Assembly: GCF_003443615.1 (NCBI RefSeq)
Contig: NZ_CP031967.1
Coordinates: forward strand, 310,001-374,000
Length of the DNA stretch: 64,000 nt
Source of the DNA: Alteromonas sp. BL110
GTDB taxonomy: Bacteria; Pseudomonadota; Gammaproteobacteria; Enterobacterales; Alteromonadaceae
Direction of reading: 5' to 3'
The notes under the pieces are model-generated. The model did no database searches. It saw nothing but the letters and a program-made list of their open reading frames with translations, and was not told where the DNA came from. A program made the translations under genes and the position numbers. Positions 53,995 through 62,567 of the stretch are shown piece by piece (the first letter of the stretch is position 1; each line of letters starts with the position of its first letter).

Positions 53995-55392
53995 TTATTT
54001 TTCCTGTTGCGGAATGGTCACTCTAAAGCAAACATCGGCATAGTCTACATCTACCACTTTTACATCACCATGCATTAGTCGAGCGCAATCGGCAACAATT
54101 GATAATCCTAACCCCGTTCCGATAACATTGTCGTTTCTTGGCTCGGTCCCGCGGATAAAAGGTTCAAACAGCGTGTGTACTGATTCTGGCGCTATGCGCT
54201 TTCCTCGGTTGGCGACGTCCAGTACAAGGCTATCATTTTCGTTATAAAGGCTAATATTTATCGGCCGTCCAACTGCTCCATGTGCTACAGCATTGGACAC
54301 TAGGTTATCAAGTATTCTTCTAAATAATTCCTCGTCTATATGTACTGAAGATGAGGAGATATTCACGTCTACCTCTCTATCTTGAATGGCAAGGGCGTAA
54401 TCCTCTAAACAGGCATCAACTAATTTATTTGCATTACTTTCAACAATTTTAGGCTGTGCTTGTTGTAGTAGCAGATTATAGTCGAGTAGTTTTTCAACCA
54501 GAGTATTGAGACGCTGGGTACTTGCAGTAAGTAATGACAGAACTTCTCGTTGAGCGTTATTTAATTCACCTACCACGTTTTCTGACAACAAACTACAGCC
54601 TTCTTTAATGCTTGCTAAGGGTGTTTTTAGTTCGTGGGCGGCATGCCTCAATAGAGCGGTTCTGATGTGCTCTAGCTGCTGTAGTCGATCGTAAAGCCAG
54701 TGCAAATCTTTCTCTACATCAATAAGTTCTCTAGGTGCCTGTTTAGACAGTGGGGGAAGCTGACCATCGCTATGTGCCATGATCCGAATAATTTTTTTGA
54801 GGTTATTAACGGGATTTACAATCAGTTGGCTACCCATCAATATCAGAAGTAACGACACGCTAACCAGCATTGCGGTGGACCATGCCTGTTTTGCCTGCAT
54901 GGCGTTTAAGTCGTCTTGTTGTACTTTAACCCGCTCTGTGATGGCCGCTTCTACATCGTCCCGCAGTTGGTCAACACTATCTCCTACTGATGCTAGATAC
55001 GCATTAAGCAGCAGCTGATCTTCAATGGCACGATATTCGGCGAGTTGATTAAGCTGCTCAGATAAACGGGAACAGGTTGTCGGCACGGAAAGCGCCTGGC
55101 ATAAGTTATCGGCCGCCACAGCAAATTGGTCTATGGCATTATCAGAGAGCTGCGCCACCCGGTCGTTACGTAAAACGGCAAACTGTCTGATACTGCGCTC
55201 AACATCGACCACTGCATTGTCCAGACGTTGCATATCACTTACAACATCGACCACAAAGCGTGTTTCTAGGGTAGTCATTTGACCTACCTTGGCCAAGTCG
55301 CTTTGGCTTTGCCAAAGAAGCGCAATAAGAGGAATAAGGGCCAGTACAAAACTTCCTAATGTTAACTGCCTTAGTGAACCAAGTTGTACCAA
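53995..55392 (-). CDS. glrK: Sensor histidine kinase GlrK (QseE)
   Basis: A 465-residue membrane kinase. Two TM helices (about 10-28 and 175-195) flank a helical periplasmic domain (four-helix-like, residues 35-170). The HAMP is weak; the DHp domain has HAAHELKTPLASIKEG (phospho-His), and the catalytic domain DNLVSNAVAHG (N box) and GTGLGLSIVADCARLMHG (G box). It forms a two-component pair with GlrR downstream. It is the first gene of the operon. ATG 55392 is taken; no better alternative is seen. Confidence 0.93.
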   Translation of the reverse strand: MVQLGSLRQLTLGSFVLALIPLIALLWQSQSDLAKVGQMTTLETRFVVDVVSDMQRLDNAVVDVERSIRQFAVLRNDRVAQLSDNAIDQFAVAADNLCQALSVPTTCSRLSEQLNQLAEYRAIEDQLLLNAYLASVGDSVDQLRDDVEAAITERVKVQQDDLNAMQAKQAWSTAMLVSVSLLLILMGSQLIVNPVNNLKKIIRIMAHSDGQLPPLSKQAPRELIDVEKDLHWLYDRLQQLEHIRTALLRHAAHELKTPLASIKEGCSLLSENVVGELNNAQREVLSLLTASTQRLNTLVEKLLDYNLLLQQAQPKIVESNANKLVDACLEDYALAIQDREVDVNISSSSVHIDEELFRRILDNLVSNAVAHGAVGRPINISLYNENDSLVLDVANRGKRIAPESVHTLFEPFIRGTEPRNDNVIGTGLGLSIVADCARLMHGDVKVVDVDYADVCFRVTIPQQEK

Positions 55393-55454
55393 GCGCTCAC
55401 CAAACGATACCTTGTTTATCAGAACCCTACCCTCATAGATGTTGATATTCTTAT

Positions 55455-55736
55455 CTACTCACTCGCGGTGAGCTTTTTGTTACCTGGCGTAAGCTTGCTC
55501 TTTGCCAACTCGGCTTCTGAAAGCTTACCGTCTTCATTGTCGTCAATCAGCCCAAAGTTTCGCAGTAGTTCTGTATGTCTTACTGCTTCTTTAAGTGATA
55601 TAAGACCATCTTTGTCTGTGTCTAATTTCTGCATTAGCGTGCGCGCTGGTGTAGCATGCGCGTCGGCTACTGCAACGGCTTGTACCGCAGTAACGGCACA
55701 AAGTGCTAAGAAAACTTTTTCGAGACGTTTCATCAT
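55455..55736 (-). CDS. EF-hand domain protein, exported
   Basis: A 93-residue small protein with N-terminal signal (KVFLALCAVTAVQAVAVADAHA, cleavage probably after AHA) and two EF-hand loops: DTDKDGLISLKE and DDNEDGKLSEAE, each with the Asp/Asn and final Glu ligands for Ca2+. It is thus a periplasmic or secreted calcium binder. It lies 62 bp upstream of glrK on the same strand and could be co-transcribed. Small EF-hand proteins are common in marine gammaproteobacteria; function is open. Confidence 0.85.
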   Translation of the reverse strand: MMKRLEKVFLALCAVTAVQAVAVADAHATPARTLMQKLDTDKDGLISLKEAVRHTELLRNFGLIDDNEDGKLSEAELAKSKLTPGNKKLTASE

Positions 55737-56037
55737 GAATCCTCCGCTAAACGCTTTTTAAAATCCTTCTCAATTCGCCAATTGCTAATCTCTGTTGGTT
55801 ACCGCCATTTTGCAATCAGTGATGTGGATATTACCATTAGTCTTCAATTAACCACTATGTTTAATGCATTTAAACTTCCTATGCCATTTTCAGACCAAAA
55901 GAAATATTAATATTTATAACAATAACTTAAGCCACCCCCCATCTGCCCCTTGCCTGTAATTAAAGGGCGGGTGTTGCAATAAAGAAACACTGGTCATGAA
56001 CGTATGTCGCCAATATTGCCGGCATACTTTTATAGTT
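55737..56037. other. 301-bp gap, no gene seen
   Basis: AT-rich sequence between the EF-hand gene and the end of the GGDEF-EAL gene. It must carry the minus-strand promoter for the EF-hand/glrK group. No RNA, repeat or clear terminator is evident. Confidence 0.4.
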
Positions 56038-58107
56038 TTACACGAATTGTCCAGTTTTATACTGGTAGGGAGAAGCGACAAGGTCATTGATGGGAATAGG
56101 TTTACTAAACATGAACCCCTGAACGTTGTCACAGCCGTGCTCTATTAGATAATGCCATTGGTCAAGGTTTTCTATCCCCTCAGCGCAAACTGAAAGTGAT
56201 AGGCGTTTTGCCAAATCGATAATAGCGCCTGTTACTAGTCGGCTTCGTTCTGACGATTGGAGTTCAGTCACAAACTGCCTGTCTACTTTGAGGGTATCAA
56301 TATTGATTTGAGTGAGGTAACTCAAAGACGAATAACCCGTACCAAAATCGTCAAGAGCGATAGCACATCCCATATTACTAATGCGCCTGAAAAACTTATT
56401 GGAAAGCGAGAAATTTTCAAGATAAGCACTTTCGGTAACTTCAAATTCAATATTCTCTGGGTTCACGTCATAAAGCGTAAACGTATTGTAAATATGATCG
56501 AACAGTTGATTACTTCTTAAATCATGGCCCGATAGATTAATAGAGGCTCTGAAATCCCCCTTTGCCCAGCGTGTAAGGTCGGGCATATCCATGCACACTT
56601 GCTTGATGACCCATTGCGTAATAGCGGTGATCTTCCCGCCTTGCTCTGCAATAGGAATAAACTCGTTCGGCATAACAAGGCCAAACTCAGGATGTTGCCA
56701 ACGAATCAAGGCTTCAGCACCAATTACGTTCCCGTTGTTGTTTACTTTAACCTGGTAGTAAACGACAAACTCATCGTTGGATATACCTTGTTCAATACCA
56801 TTGGCTAGATGCAGTTTACGCTTGTGAGATTCCACCATATCCGGCGTAAATAATGTGTAGCTTCCCCTTCCCCTTGCCTTTGAACGATACATGGCTAAGT
56901 CAGCGTTACTCATAAGCTCACTTAGGTCATATCCTGCATCAGAAGCTGTAGCTACGCCGACACTCAACCCCACGGTAAGTGAGAGCCCTCTAAGTTCAAA
57001 GGGCTCGTCGAACGCTGTAATTAACCGCATTGCTAAACGCTTTGCTTGATCTGCCGATGCATCTCTATCTGGTAGAACTAAAAACTCGTCCCCACCTAAC
57101 CGAGCAAACAAATCACCGTCTCTGAGTAAACACTGCACCCTATCTGCAACTTCTATCAAAATAAGGTCGCCAGTTTCGTGTCCTAGCGAATCATTTATTC
57201 CTTTAAAGCCGTCCAAGTCGAAAAATAACAGCAATAAATCTTCGTCATTTCTCTTTGCTCGGGCTAATTCCAGTCTCAGATTATCAAGAACAAACTGCCT
57301 GTTAGGTAACCCTGTCAAACTATCAAAATTTGCAAGGCGAGACATTGTCTCTTGCTGATCTACCAAGGTTTCTTTTTGTTCAAAGTTCACAAGTAACTCA
57401 ACTTCGATTGCATCTAACAGGCTATTAATATTGGTGGCTATCCTGCCTATCTCGTTAGAAGAATTTATCGAGCTTCTTAGCGCGTAATCTTTGGTTTCAA
57501 ACACGTCTTGTGTAAACCGCCTTAACGAGGCCAAAGGTGAAATTAATCGGGATACTATGAAAATACATACGCCAGTACACAATAGCCAAAGTGCCAGAAA
57601 AACAGGTAATTGTTCTAAAAACTGCCGAGCACTATTTGTTGTTTGAACGTTGTCGATGTCGGCATAAATAACAATGTGCCCTAGGGGATAAAGGCTACTG
57701 CCAACAATTTGGTGGGCCACAATGACCCCCTCGTATTGGTTCATACCAAAAGGAACACTTTGTGGAGTTTTGGGCACCGCTGGGTCGCTTATTTCGAGCA
57801 CTCTTTCGGGTTGAAATGAAGAAATAACGCTATAGTTATTGTCGTAAAAGGCTGCAGATATAAGATGCTCATATTCTTTTATGGGTTGAAACAGCGTAGA
57901 AAGTAACGCATCGTTTCCAGGGTTTCTTTCCATTATCACTGATAGTTGTAGCGCAAGCGAATTACTTAAAGCGGCGGTGTTGTTTTTTACCACCTCAACT
58001 ACAGACTCGCTATTGTCTAATTTATTAACCATAGCGATTGAAGTGATTAAGACTGCGGTGGATAGGGCCACGGCAATCCCAATGGGAATTTTCAATGTTT
58101 TTAACAC
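56038..58107 (-). CDS. GGDEF-EAL protein (c-di-GMP cyclase/phosphodiesterase)
   Basis: A 689-residue membrane protein. Order: TM near 8-26, periplasmic sensor about 30-150, TM near 160-180, HAMP (SRLISPLASLRRFTQD), GGDEF (LGGDEF at 338-342, with RDGD inhibitory site five residues ahead) and EAL (AEALIRW at about 464-470, and DDFGTGYSSLSYL as a catalytic loop). Both active-site motifs look intact; net activity could be synthesis, breakdown or switching. It is transcribed alone, with about 160 bp to the TerB-like gene upstream. Its localisation near an HsbA-like protein is suggestive since HsbA is known to modulate a cyclase, but that is inference. Confidence 0.92.
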   Translation of the reverse strand: MLKTLKIPIGIAVALSTAVLITSIAMVNKLDNSESVVEVVKNNTAALSNSLALQLSVIMERNPGNDALLSTLFQPIKEYEHLISAAFYDNNYSVISSFQPERVLEISDPAVPKTPQSVPFGMNQYEGVIVAHQIVGSSLYPLGHIVIYADIDNVQTTNSARQFLEQLPVFLALWLLCTGVCIFIVSRLISPLASLRRFTQDVFETKDYALRSSINSSNEIGRIATNINSLLDAIEVELLVNFEQKETLVDQQETMSRLANFDSLTGLPNRQFVLDNLRLELARAKRNDEDLLLLFFDLDGFKGINDSLGHETGDLILIEVADRVQCLLRDGDLFARLGGDEFLVLPDRDASADQAKRLAMRLITAFDEPFELRGLSLTVGLSVGVATASDAGYDLSELMSNADLAMYRSKARGRGSYTLFTPDMVESHKRKLHLANGIEQGISNDEFVVYYQVKVNNNGNVIGAEALIRWQHPEFGLVMPNEFIPIAEQGGKITAITQWVIKQVCMDMPDLTRWAKGDFRASINLSGHDLRSNQLFDHIYNTFTLYDVNPENIEFEVTESAYLENFSLSNKFFRRISNMGCAIALDDFGTGYSSLSYLTQINIDTLKVDRQFVTELQSSERSRLVTGAIIDLAKRLSLSVCAEGIENLDQWHYLIEHGCDNVQGFMFSKPIPINDLVASPYQYKTGQFV

Positions 58108-58270
58108 TTATGTGTCCTTGCCTACTACTTTGTTTAAAGCGGTACATGCAAGGTTGACGACCTCCTTAACACAGCCACTTTTTTATTATTTTGACTGCAA
58201 TAGTATGTCACGGACTAAAAAATTAAAAATGGATTTTTAAAGGTAATAATTTCACCGCATTAAACGTTGA

Positions 58271-58714
58271 TTATTTCGAGCCTTCAACAACTTCAAGCTT
58301 TGTTTTAATGAATTGGCTGTGAGGAACATACAGCAAATCTGCGATTTGTCTTATCGTACTTTCTTCAAGTGGCGCTAATGATTTATCAGCGTACGCGATA
58401 ACCCAAAGGCTTTTAATTACGCTAACTTTTTCCTCTGCAGAATAATGTTTATTGAGAACTTGAGTAAAGTGAACAAGGTCTACTGCATCATCCGCTGTTT
58501 GATGCCCTCGCTTTAGCAAAAGCTCTATAGCTTCATCATCGACATTTACCAAACGTTTAAGCTGCTTTTCATATTCTTCTTTTTCCGTATCGGTTACCTG
58601 ATTATCTGCGTTAACCAATTCGCTAAGTAAGGCAGCCGTGGCAAGTTCGATGGTATAGGCAGGTTCCTCTTTTTTGTGAGACTCTTCAAAGAGTTTAAGA
58701 AATGATTTCAGCAT
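58271..58714 (-). CDS. TerB-like domain protein
   Basis: A 147-residue all-helical soluble protein. The metal-binding-looking acidic patches LLSELVNADNQVTDTEKEE and IAYADKSLAPLEESTIRQIADLL correspond to the two repeats of the TerB/DjlA N-terminal family. TerB itself belongs to tellurite-resistance and stress networks, but most single-domain members are unassigned. There is no signal peptide. It stands alone; the upstream region to 58894 is feature-poor except for AT-rich sequence. Confidence 0.8.
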   Translation of the reverse strand: MLKSFLKLFEESHKKEEPAYTIELATAALLSELVNADNQVTDTEKEEYEKQLKRLVNVDDEAIELLLKRGHQTADDAVDLVHFTQVLNKHYSAEEKVSVIKSLWVIAYADKSLAPLEESTIRQIADLLYVPHSQFIKTKLEVVEGSK

Positions 58715-58894
58715 AAGCCCTCAGGTTTAAAGTTATGGCAACACAGTTTTTACTAAAGGAAACTGAGTATTTAGCTAATTCATACTGAGTGGAAGGAGAT
58801 TTCGATTAGTTGCTTAATTCCTTGGATAACTCTAGGGGGGGGAAGGTTATATAGACCACGTTAACAAAGCTAAAAAGGCATGACTAGCCTTTGG

Positions 58895-60571
58895 CTAATG
58901 TTGAGTGCTTAACAGACAAAGGACTTTGCTTCCGTTATTTTCAAACCATACTCTCTCGCAGAGTGCGGTGATAAGGGGAATGCCTCGACCGTGACACTCA
59001 TCATTAGATGAGCGAGTTCTTGCTAAATAGGTTTTATCTTCCCATTGAAACCCTTGTCCACTATCCTCAACCGAGATCAGCACTTTACCTTTCATGGGTA
59101 AGGACTCGACTCTTATGATAATTCGCCCGTGTTCCAACACTCTTAATGACGCTTCACGGTTTTCGTAATACTGTTGAAAGCCCCTGCTATCACGCTTCAG
59201 CTTTGAGTTTAAATTCAGAATACCGTGCTCAAGTGCATTATTAAATAATTCTGATAAAACCGTGTACACAATTGAGCGGATACCTTGAATTCCCTCACAC
59301 TGCCCGGTTAATTGAAGTACACGAGGCAGAACATCGGGTTCTTTAAGATGTTTTGCCTCAAGAACAACTTCATGTACTGAGGGAAAACTACTTTCGACTT
59401 GGCTGTGTAACGCCATCTTTATTGGTTTTGAAGTAAATACAACCAGGGTCACATCATCATGAAATGTAGATGTCGCACAGTGTGCGTTGGCGCGGTCAAA
59501 TAAAGACTTTGCATTAATAGCCCCCTTCTCTGTCATTTGCTCTTTTATTATGTCAACTAACCCGTCTTCTAACAGCATATCTCCGTCGTCATTGGAAATT
59601 TCTATAAGCCCGTCACTGCATACAACCAACTGCTCGTTATGCCCTAAATTAATCGTGTCAGTATCCGTGTTTAGCTCATGCTCTTCCAAAATACCCAAAG
59701 CCATGTGGCGAGAAGAGAATTTCCGCAGCAACATATTCGTTTTAGCAGGGATAATCACTGCAGGCATCCCGCCTTGCCATAGATTTATACGATTCCCTTG
59801 AGCATTAATTTCACCGATAACTGCCGCCATAAACATGTCACTGGGCAAAAACCTGATGAGTATTTGATTTAGTTCACTAACAATTTCAGATACAGAGACG
59901 CCTTGCTGCGTTAACTCCTGAAACGCACGCGTCACAGGCAGCGCTCCAATGGCCGAGGCAAGACCATGACCGGTAAAATCTCCTACAATGAAATAAATGC
60001 CACCGCTTGGGCTCGCTTCACACAGAAATAAGTCGCCGTTAAAGGTTTCAGCAGGTTTGAGGAAACAATTGAAGTGCGCCTGCACTTCTGGGCGATTAAC
60101 GATGGCATGGCTGAATATATGTTCTACGATGGAGTGCTCGCGAGCAACCCGTTGGTTAAAGAGTCGCAGTGTCTTGTTTTGTTCTTCAACGTATTCACTG
60201 AGCGCGCGTATTTTTAAATGCGCTCGAATTTTTGCAATTAAGATATGACGGTCGAAGGGTTTAGTTGCAAAATCATTGCCCCCTACTTCCAAACAACGTA
60301 CTAAACTGTCTTTATCTTCTAAAGCAGTGATAAAAAGAATTGGAAGATAAGGGCCTTTTGCGAGTTGTCGAATTTTAGGCGCAACATCAAAGCCTGACAG
60401 GCCCGGCATAACCACATCAAGCAGCACGAGATCTGGCTGCTCTTCAGTGAACTTTTCAATCGCCTCTATGCCATTGACGGCTTCTACGCATTTTTTATAG
60501 CCTGCGTTATAAAGCATGTTAGTCAATAAAGTACGGTTGATAGCCTCGTCATCGACAATAAGGATTTTCAA
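58895..60571 (-). CDS. Response regulator with SpoIIE phosphatase and kinase-like domain (HsbR-like)
   Basis: A 558-residue cytoplasmic protein. Receiver with Asp in LVLLDVVMPGLSGFD (about residue 53), a coiled linker, PP2C/SpoIIE phosphatase (GDFTGHG, then HDDVTLVVF), and a C-terminal HATPase (anti-sigma kinase-like) domain (ELFNNALEHG, then GRGIPLITALCERVWF). This REC-PP2C-HATPase fusion is the HsbR type, which both phosphorylates and dephosphorylates a STAS antagonist. The partner gene (a STAS protein) lies just upstream with a 19-bp gap. The family is known to steer biofilm and motility in Pseudomonas; the output here is unknown. Confidence 0.9.
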   Translation of the reverse strand: MKILIVDDEAINRTLLTNMLYNAGYKKCVEAVNGIEAIEKFTEEQPDLVLLDVVMPGLSGFDVAPKIRQLAKGPYLPILFITALEDKDSLVRCLEVGGNDFATKPFDRHILIAKIRAHLKIRALSEYVEEQNKTLRLFNQRVAREHSIVEHIFSHAIVNRPEVQAHFNCFLKPAETFNGDLFLCEASPSGGIYFIVGDFTGHGLASAIGALPVTRAFQELTQQGVSVSEIVSELNQILIRFLPSDMFMAAVIGEINAQGNRINLWQGGMPAVIIPAKTNMLLRKFSSRHMALGILEEHELNTDTDTINLGHNEQLVVCSDGLIEISNDDGDMLLEDGLVDIIKEQMTEKGAINAKSLFDRANAHCATSTFHDDVTLVVFTSKPIKMALHSQVESSFPSVHEVVLEAKHLKEPDVLPRVLQLTGQCEGIQGIRSIVYTVLSELFNNALEHGILNLNSKLKRDSRGFQQYYENREASLRVLEHGRIIIRVESLPMKGKVLISVEDSGQGFQWEDKTYLARTRSSNDECHGRGIPLITALCERVWFENNGSKVLCLLSTQH

Positions 60572-60590
60572 GAAAGGGGTCCTTTACAGG

Positions 60591-60896
60591 CTATTTAATG
60601 TCGAACTTCTTGTCGAACCGGGATATTTTGAGGATCTTAGCCACTTGCGGTCGGGCATTTTCGATGCTGTAGGTAAGCGTTCTTTCGGCAAGCGTTTTTT
60701 GCATATTTAGCAACATGCCTAAGGCTGAGCTATCCATATACTCTGTACGAGAAAGGTCGACAGTGATATGACTGACTTCATTATTAAGTTCACTGTAGGC
60801 GTTTCTAAAGTCCTCCACTTTACTGAAGTCGAACTTTGTACCTACATCGATAACTAACACTTTCCCTTGATTCTGATAGTTCGACGTTATTTCCAT
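60591..60896 (-). CDS. STAS-domain anti-sigma factor antagonist (HsbA-like)
   Basis: A 101-residue single STAS domain. The core ITVDLSRTEYMDSSALGMLLNM holds the phosphorylatable Ser (in DSSALG), and the KFDFSKVEDFRNAYSEL start matches the HsbA branch. It should be toggled by the fused phosphatase/kinase encoded after a 19-bp gap. In Pseudomonas, HsbA acts on an anti-sigma factor and on a diguanylate cyclase; cyclases occur nearby. The start ATG 60896 has AAGGAAAGC upstream on the minus strand. Confidence 0.9.
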   Translation of the reverse strand: MEITSNYQNQGKVLVIDVGTKFDFSKVEDFRNAYSELNNEVSHITVDLSRTEYMDSSALGMLLNMQKTLAERTLTYSIENARPQVAKILKISRFDKKFDIK

Positions 60897-61066
60897 ATGC
60901 TTTCCTTAAAATGTCAGCAGAAATGCTTCAATAGTTGCTTTTATCTTTGCTATTCTTAGTTTAGTTGAACTTTTCTACATCGCCATCGAAGGCTAATTAA
61001 ACTTTCGTATGATTACACTTTGTTTTGTGTATTAAAGATGGTTTTACAGAATTTATTGAGGTATTT

Positions 61067-61399
61067 ATGCAAGATTGGCAAGACGCTCTTTTGGTTTACA
61101 GTACACAGAGCGGCAAAATAAAGCCTGAGCAAAAAGCTGAGCAACGTTCAGTTTCCACTGACGGCGTAGTGCGAATTCATCGAGAAACAAAGGGTCGCAA
61201 AGGGAAAGGCGTGTCGTTAATCAAAGGGCTAGATCTCCCTTCAGATGAACTAAAGAAATTAGGCTCAGAATTAAAAAAGAAATGCGGTTGCGGTGGGGCA
61301 GTAAAAGAGGGAGTCATTGAAGTTCAAACTGATGACAGAGAAAAGCTGCGCTCGCTACTTACCGACAAAGGGTACAAAGTTAAGCTTGCTGGTAGTTAG
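61067..61399 (+). CDS. yciH: SUI1/YciH-family translation factor
   Basis: A 110-residue protein of the eIF1/SUI1 family. The start region has VRIHRETKGRKGKGVSLIKG with the basic ribosome-binding loop, then DELKKLGSELKKKCGCGGAV and LLTDKGYKVKL, the conserved C-terminal elements. YciH is dispensable in E. coli and influences initiation fidelity. The frame opens at ATG 61025, but ATG 61067 (MQDWQDALLVYS) follows GAGG at 5 bases and is preferred. It is divergent from the HsbA-like gene. Confidence 0.9.
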   Translation: MQDWQDALLVYSTQSGKIKPEQKAEQRSVSTDGVVRIHRETKGRKGKGVSLIKGLDLPSDELKKLGSELKKKCGCGGAVKEGVIEVQTDDREKLRSLLTDKGYKVKLAGS

Positions 61400-61460
61400 C
61401 GATACAAAACTACTGGTTCGCTCTCACTTTTTCATAAACATATAACAAAAAGAGTCTGAA

Positions 61461-62261
61461 ATGGAAAAGCTGTCAATTTCTGATTTACACATTATTTTGG
61501 TTGAGCCTTCTGATACACAACGAAAAATTATTACTACGTTGCTGTTAAAAGAAAACGTTAAGGAAATTGACCCCGTCAGTACCCTTTCCGAAGCCCGTTC
61601 TGCAGTTAAAGCACATGGCGCCGATTTAATTGTTAGCGCAATGTACTATGAAGATGGAACTGCATTAGAACTTCTTAAATTCATCAAAGAAGATGATGAA
61701 TTTAAGAGCATTCCATTTATGTTGGTATCTAGCGAAAATCGATTGAGCAAGTTAGAAGAATTTAAACAAGCCGGTGTTGCCGCTATTCTTCCCAAACCGT
61801 TTGAGCCTCTTCACTTGTCGCGAGCGCTAAACGCAAGCCTTGACCTTATAAACCACGACGAATTAGAACTCGATTTATTCGACGTACACGATGTTCGAGT
61901 GCTGCTGGTTGATGACAGCAAACTTGCACGAAATCATATTAGACGCGTGCTTGAAGGTATGGGGCTACAGCGAATTCAAGAGGCAGAAAATGGTGCCGCT
62001 GCACTTACTTTGATAAAAGACCAAGCTTTCGATCTCGTTGTGACTGATTACAATATGCCGGAAATGGATGGTCGAGAATTGTCTGAGTTCATTCGTTTTA
62101 ATCCAGAAACCACCCACATTCCTATTATTATGGTGACGTCTGAATCGGCAGATAGCGCCCACATGGCAAACATTCAGCAAACTGGGGTAAATGCGTTGTG
62201 CGATAAGCCATTTGAGCCAAATGAAGTACGCCAAATGCTCTCTGCACTTTTAGGTAACTAG
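61461..62261 (+). CDS. Double receiver-domain response regulator (no output domain)
   Basis: A 266-residue protein of two CheY-like receivers. The first (about residues 8-130) has no phosphoacceptor: the expected Asp position in ADLIVSAMYYEDG reads Ala, although the acidic pocket and PKPFEP (Lys) remain. The second (about 145-265) is complete: VLLVDDSKLARN, VVTDYNMPEMDG (Asp) and DKPFEPNEV. There is no DNA-binding or enzyme domain, so it is a stand-alone relay or adaptor. It follows yciH by 61 bp. The region after it carries a GCCGCA...TGCGGC hairpin at about 62289-62322 that may terminate it. Confidence 0.9.
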   Translation: MEKLSISDLHIILVEPSDTQRKIITTLLLKENVKEIDPVSTLSEARSAVKAHGADLIVSAMYYEDGTALELLKFIKEDDEFKSIPFMLVSSENRLSKLEEFKQAGVAAILPKPFEPLHLSRALNASLDLINHDELELDLFDVHDVRVLLVDDSKLARNHIRRVLEGMGLQRIQEAENGAAALTLIKDQAFDLVVTDYNMPEMDGRELSEFIRFNPETTHIPIIMVTSESADSAHMANIQQTGVNALCDKPFEPNEVRQMLSALLGN

Positions 62262-62288
62262 CTTTTTTAAAGCCTTTCTAAACTATAG

Positions 62289-62322
62289 CCGCATATCGCG
62301 AAAGGCTCTCGACTTGCGGCAA
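62289..62322 (+). terminator. Possible terminator after the double-receiver gene
   Basis: GCCGCA near 62295 pairs with TGCGGC near 62320 around a partly paired centre, followed by AAACTTATTTTTATTTC. Weak; it lies between the regulator stop and the pheL promoter. Confidence 0.35.
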
Positions 62323-62387
62323 ACTTATTTTTATTTCTTTTTCAAGACCCTCATATCAAAAACGACTATACATTTTGTAAAAATGAG

Positions 62388-62416
62388 TTGACACAAATAG
62401 GGCTTCAACATACATT
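62388..62416 (+). promoter_or_regulatory. Promoter of pheL-pheA
   Basis: -35 TTGACA (62388-62393), 17-bp spacer, -10 TACATT (62411-62416). The start of transcription would fall near 62423, at or next to the ATG of the leader peptide (62424). Confidence 0.75.
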
Positions 62417-62423
62417 CATCATT

Positions 62424-62483
62424 ATGAAACAGAATATAAAGCACGTAGCATTTTTCTTTTTTGCGTTTACATCCTTTAATTAG
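62424..62483 (+). CDS. pheL: pheA leader peptide
   Basis: A 19-residue peptide beginning MKQNIKHVAFFFFAF with six Phe in all (four in a row), ending in TAG 62481. Phe-rich leaders like this control pheA by attenuation: when charged tRNA-Phe is scarce, ribosomes stall on the UUU/UUC run. The frame stops just before the terminator hairpin at 62507-62533. No ribosome-binding site precedes the ATG and the promoter -10 is only 7 bases upstream, so translation may be leaderless. It is not covered by any longer real gene. Confidence 0.85.
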   Translation: MKQNIKHVAFFFFAFTSFN

Positions 62484-62533
62484 GGAGGCGCAGCTACATG
62501 CATGAAAACCTCCCTCCAGGGAGGTTTTTTTTT
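62482..62533 (+). promoter_or_regulatory. pheA transcription attenuator
   Basis: The terminator is AACCTCCCT (62507-62515), CC, AGGGAGGTT (62518-62526), then a T run to 62533. An alternative pairing partner, GGGAGG at 62483-62488, overlaps the leader stop and can bind CCTCCC as antiterminator. A ribosome finishing the leader would cover it and let the terminator form; one stalled on the Phe codons would leave it free. The pairings are seen; the mechanism is the known Phe/His/Trp attenuation scheme. Confidence 0.82.
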
Positions 62534-62567
62534 AGCAACATTTTTATACGACTCGCACGGGAACCCT

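Noticed and set aside
61965..62234. Minus-strand frame opposite the double-receiver gene
   Set aside because: Shadow of the second receiver domain, without start signals or family features.
62502..62567. Upstream extension of pheA
   Set aside because: It would be translated from the attenuator terminator; the family start and leader arrangement put the true start at 62568.
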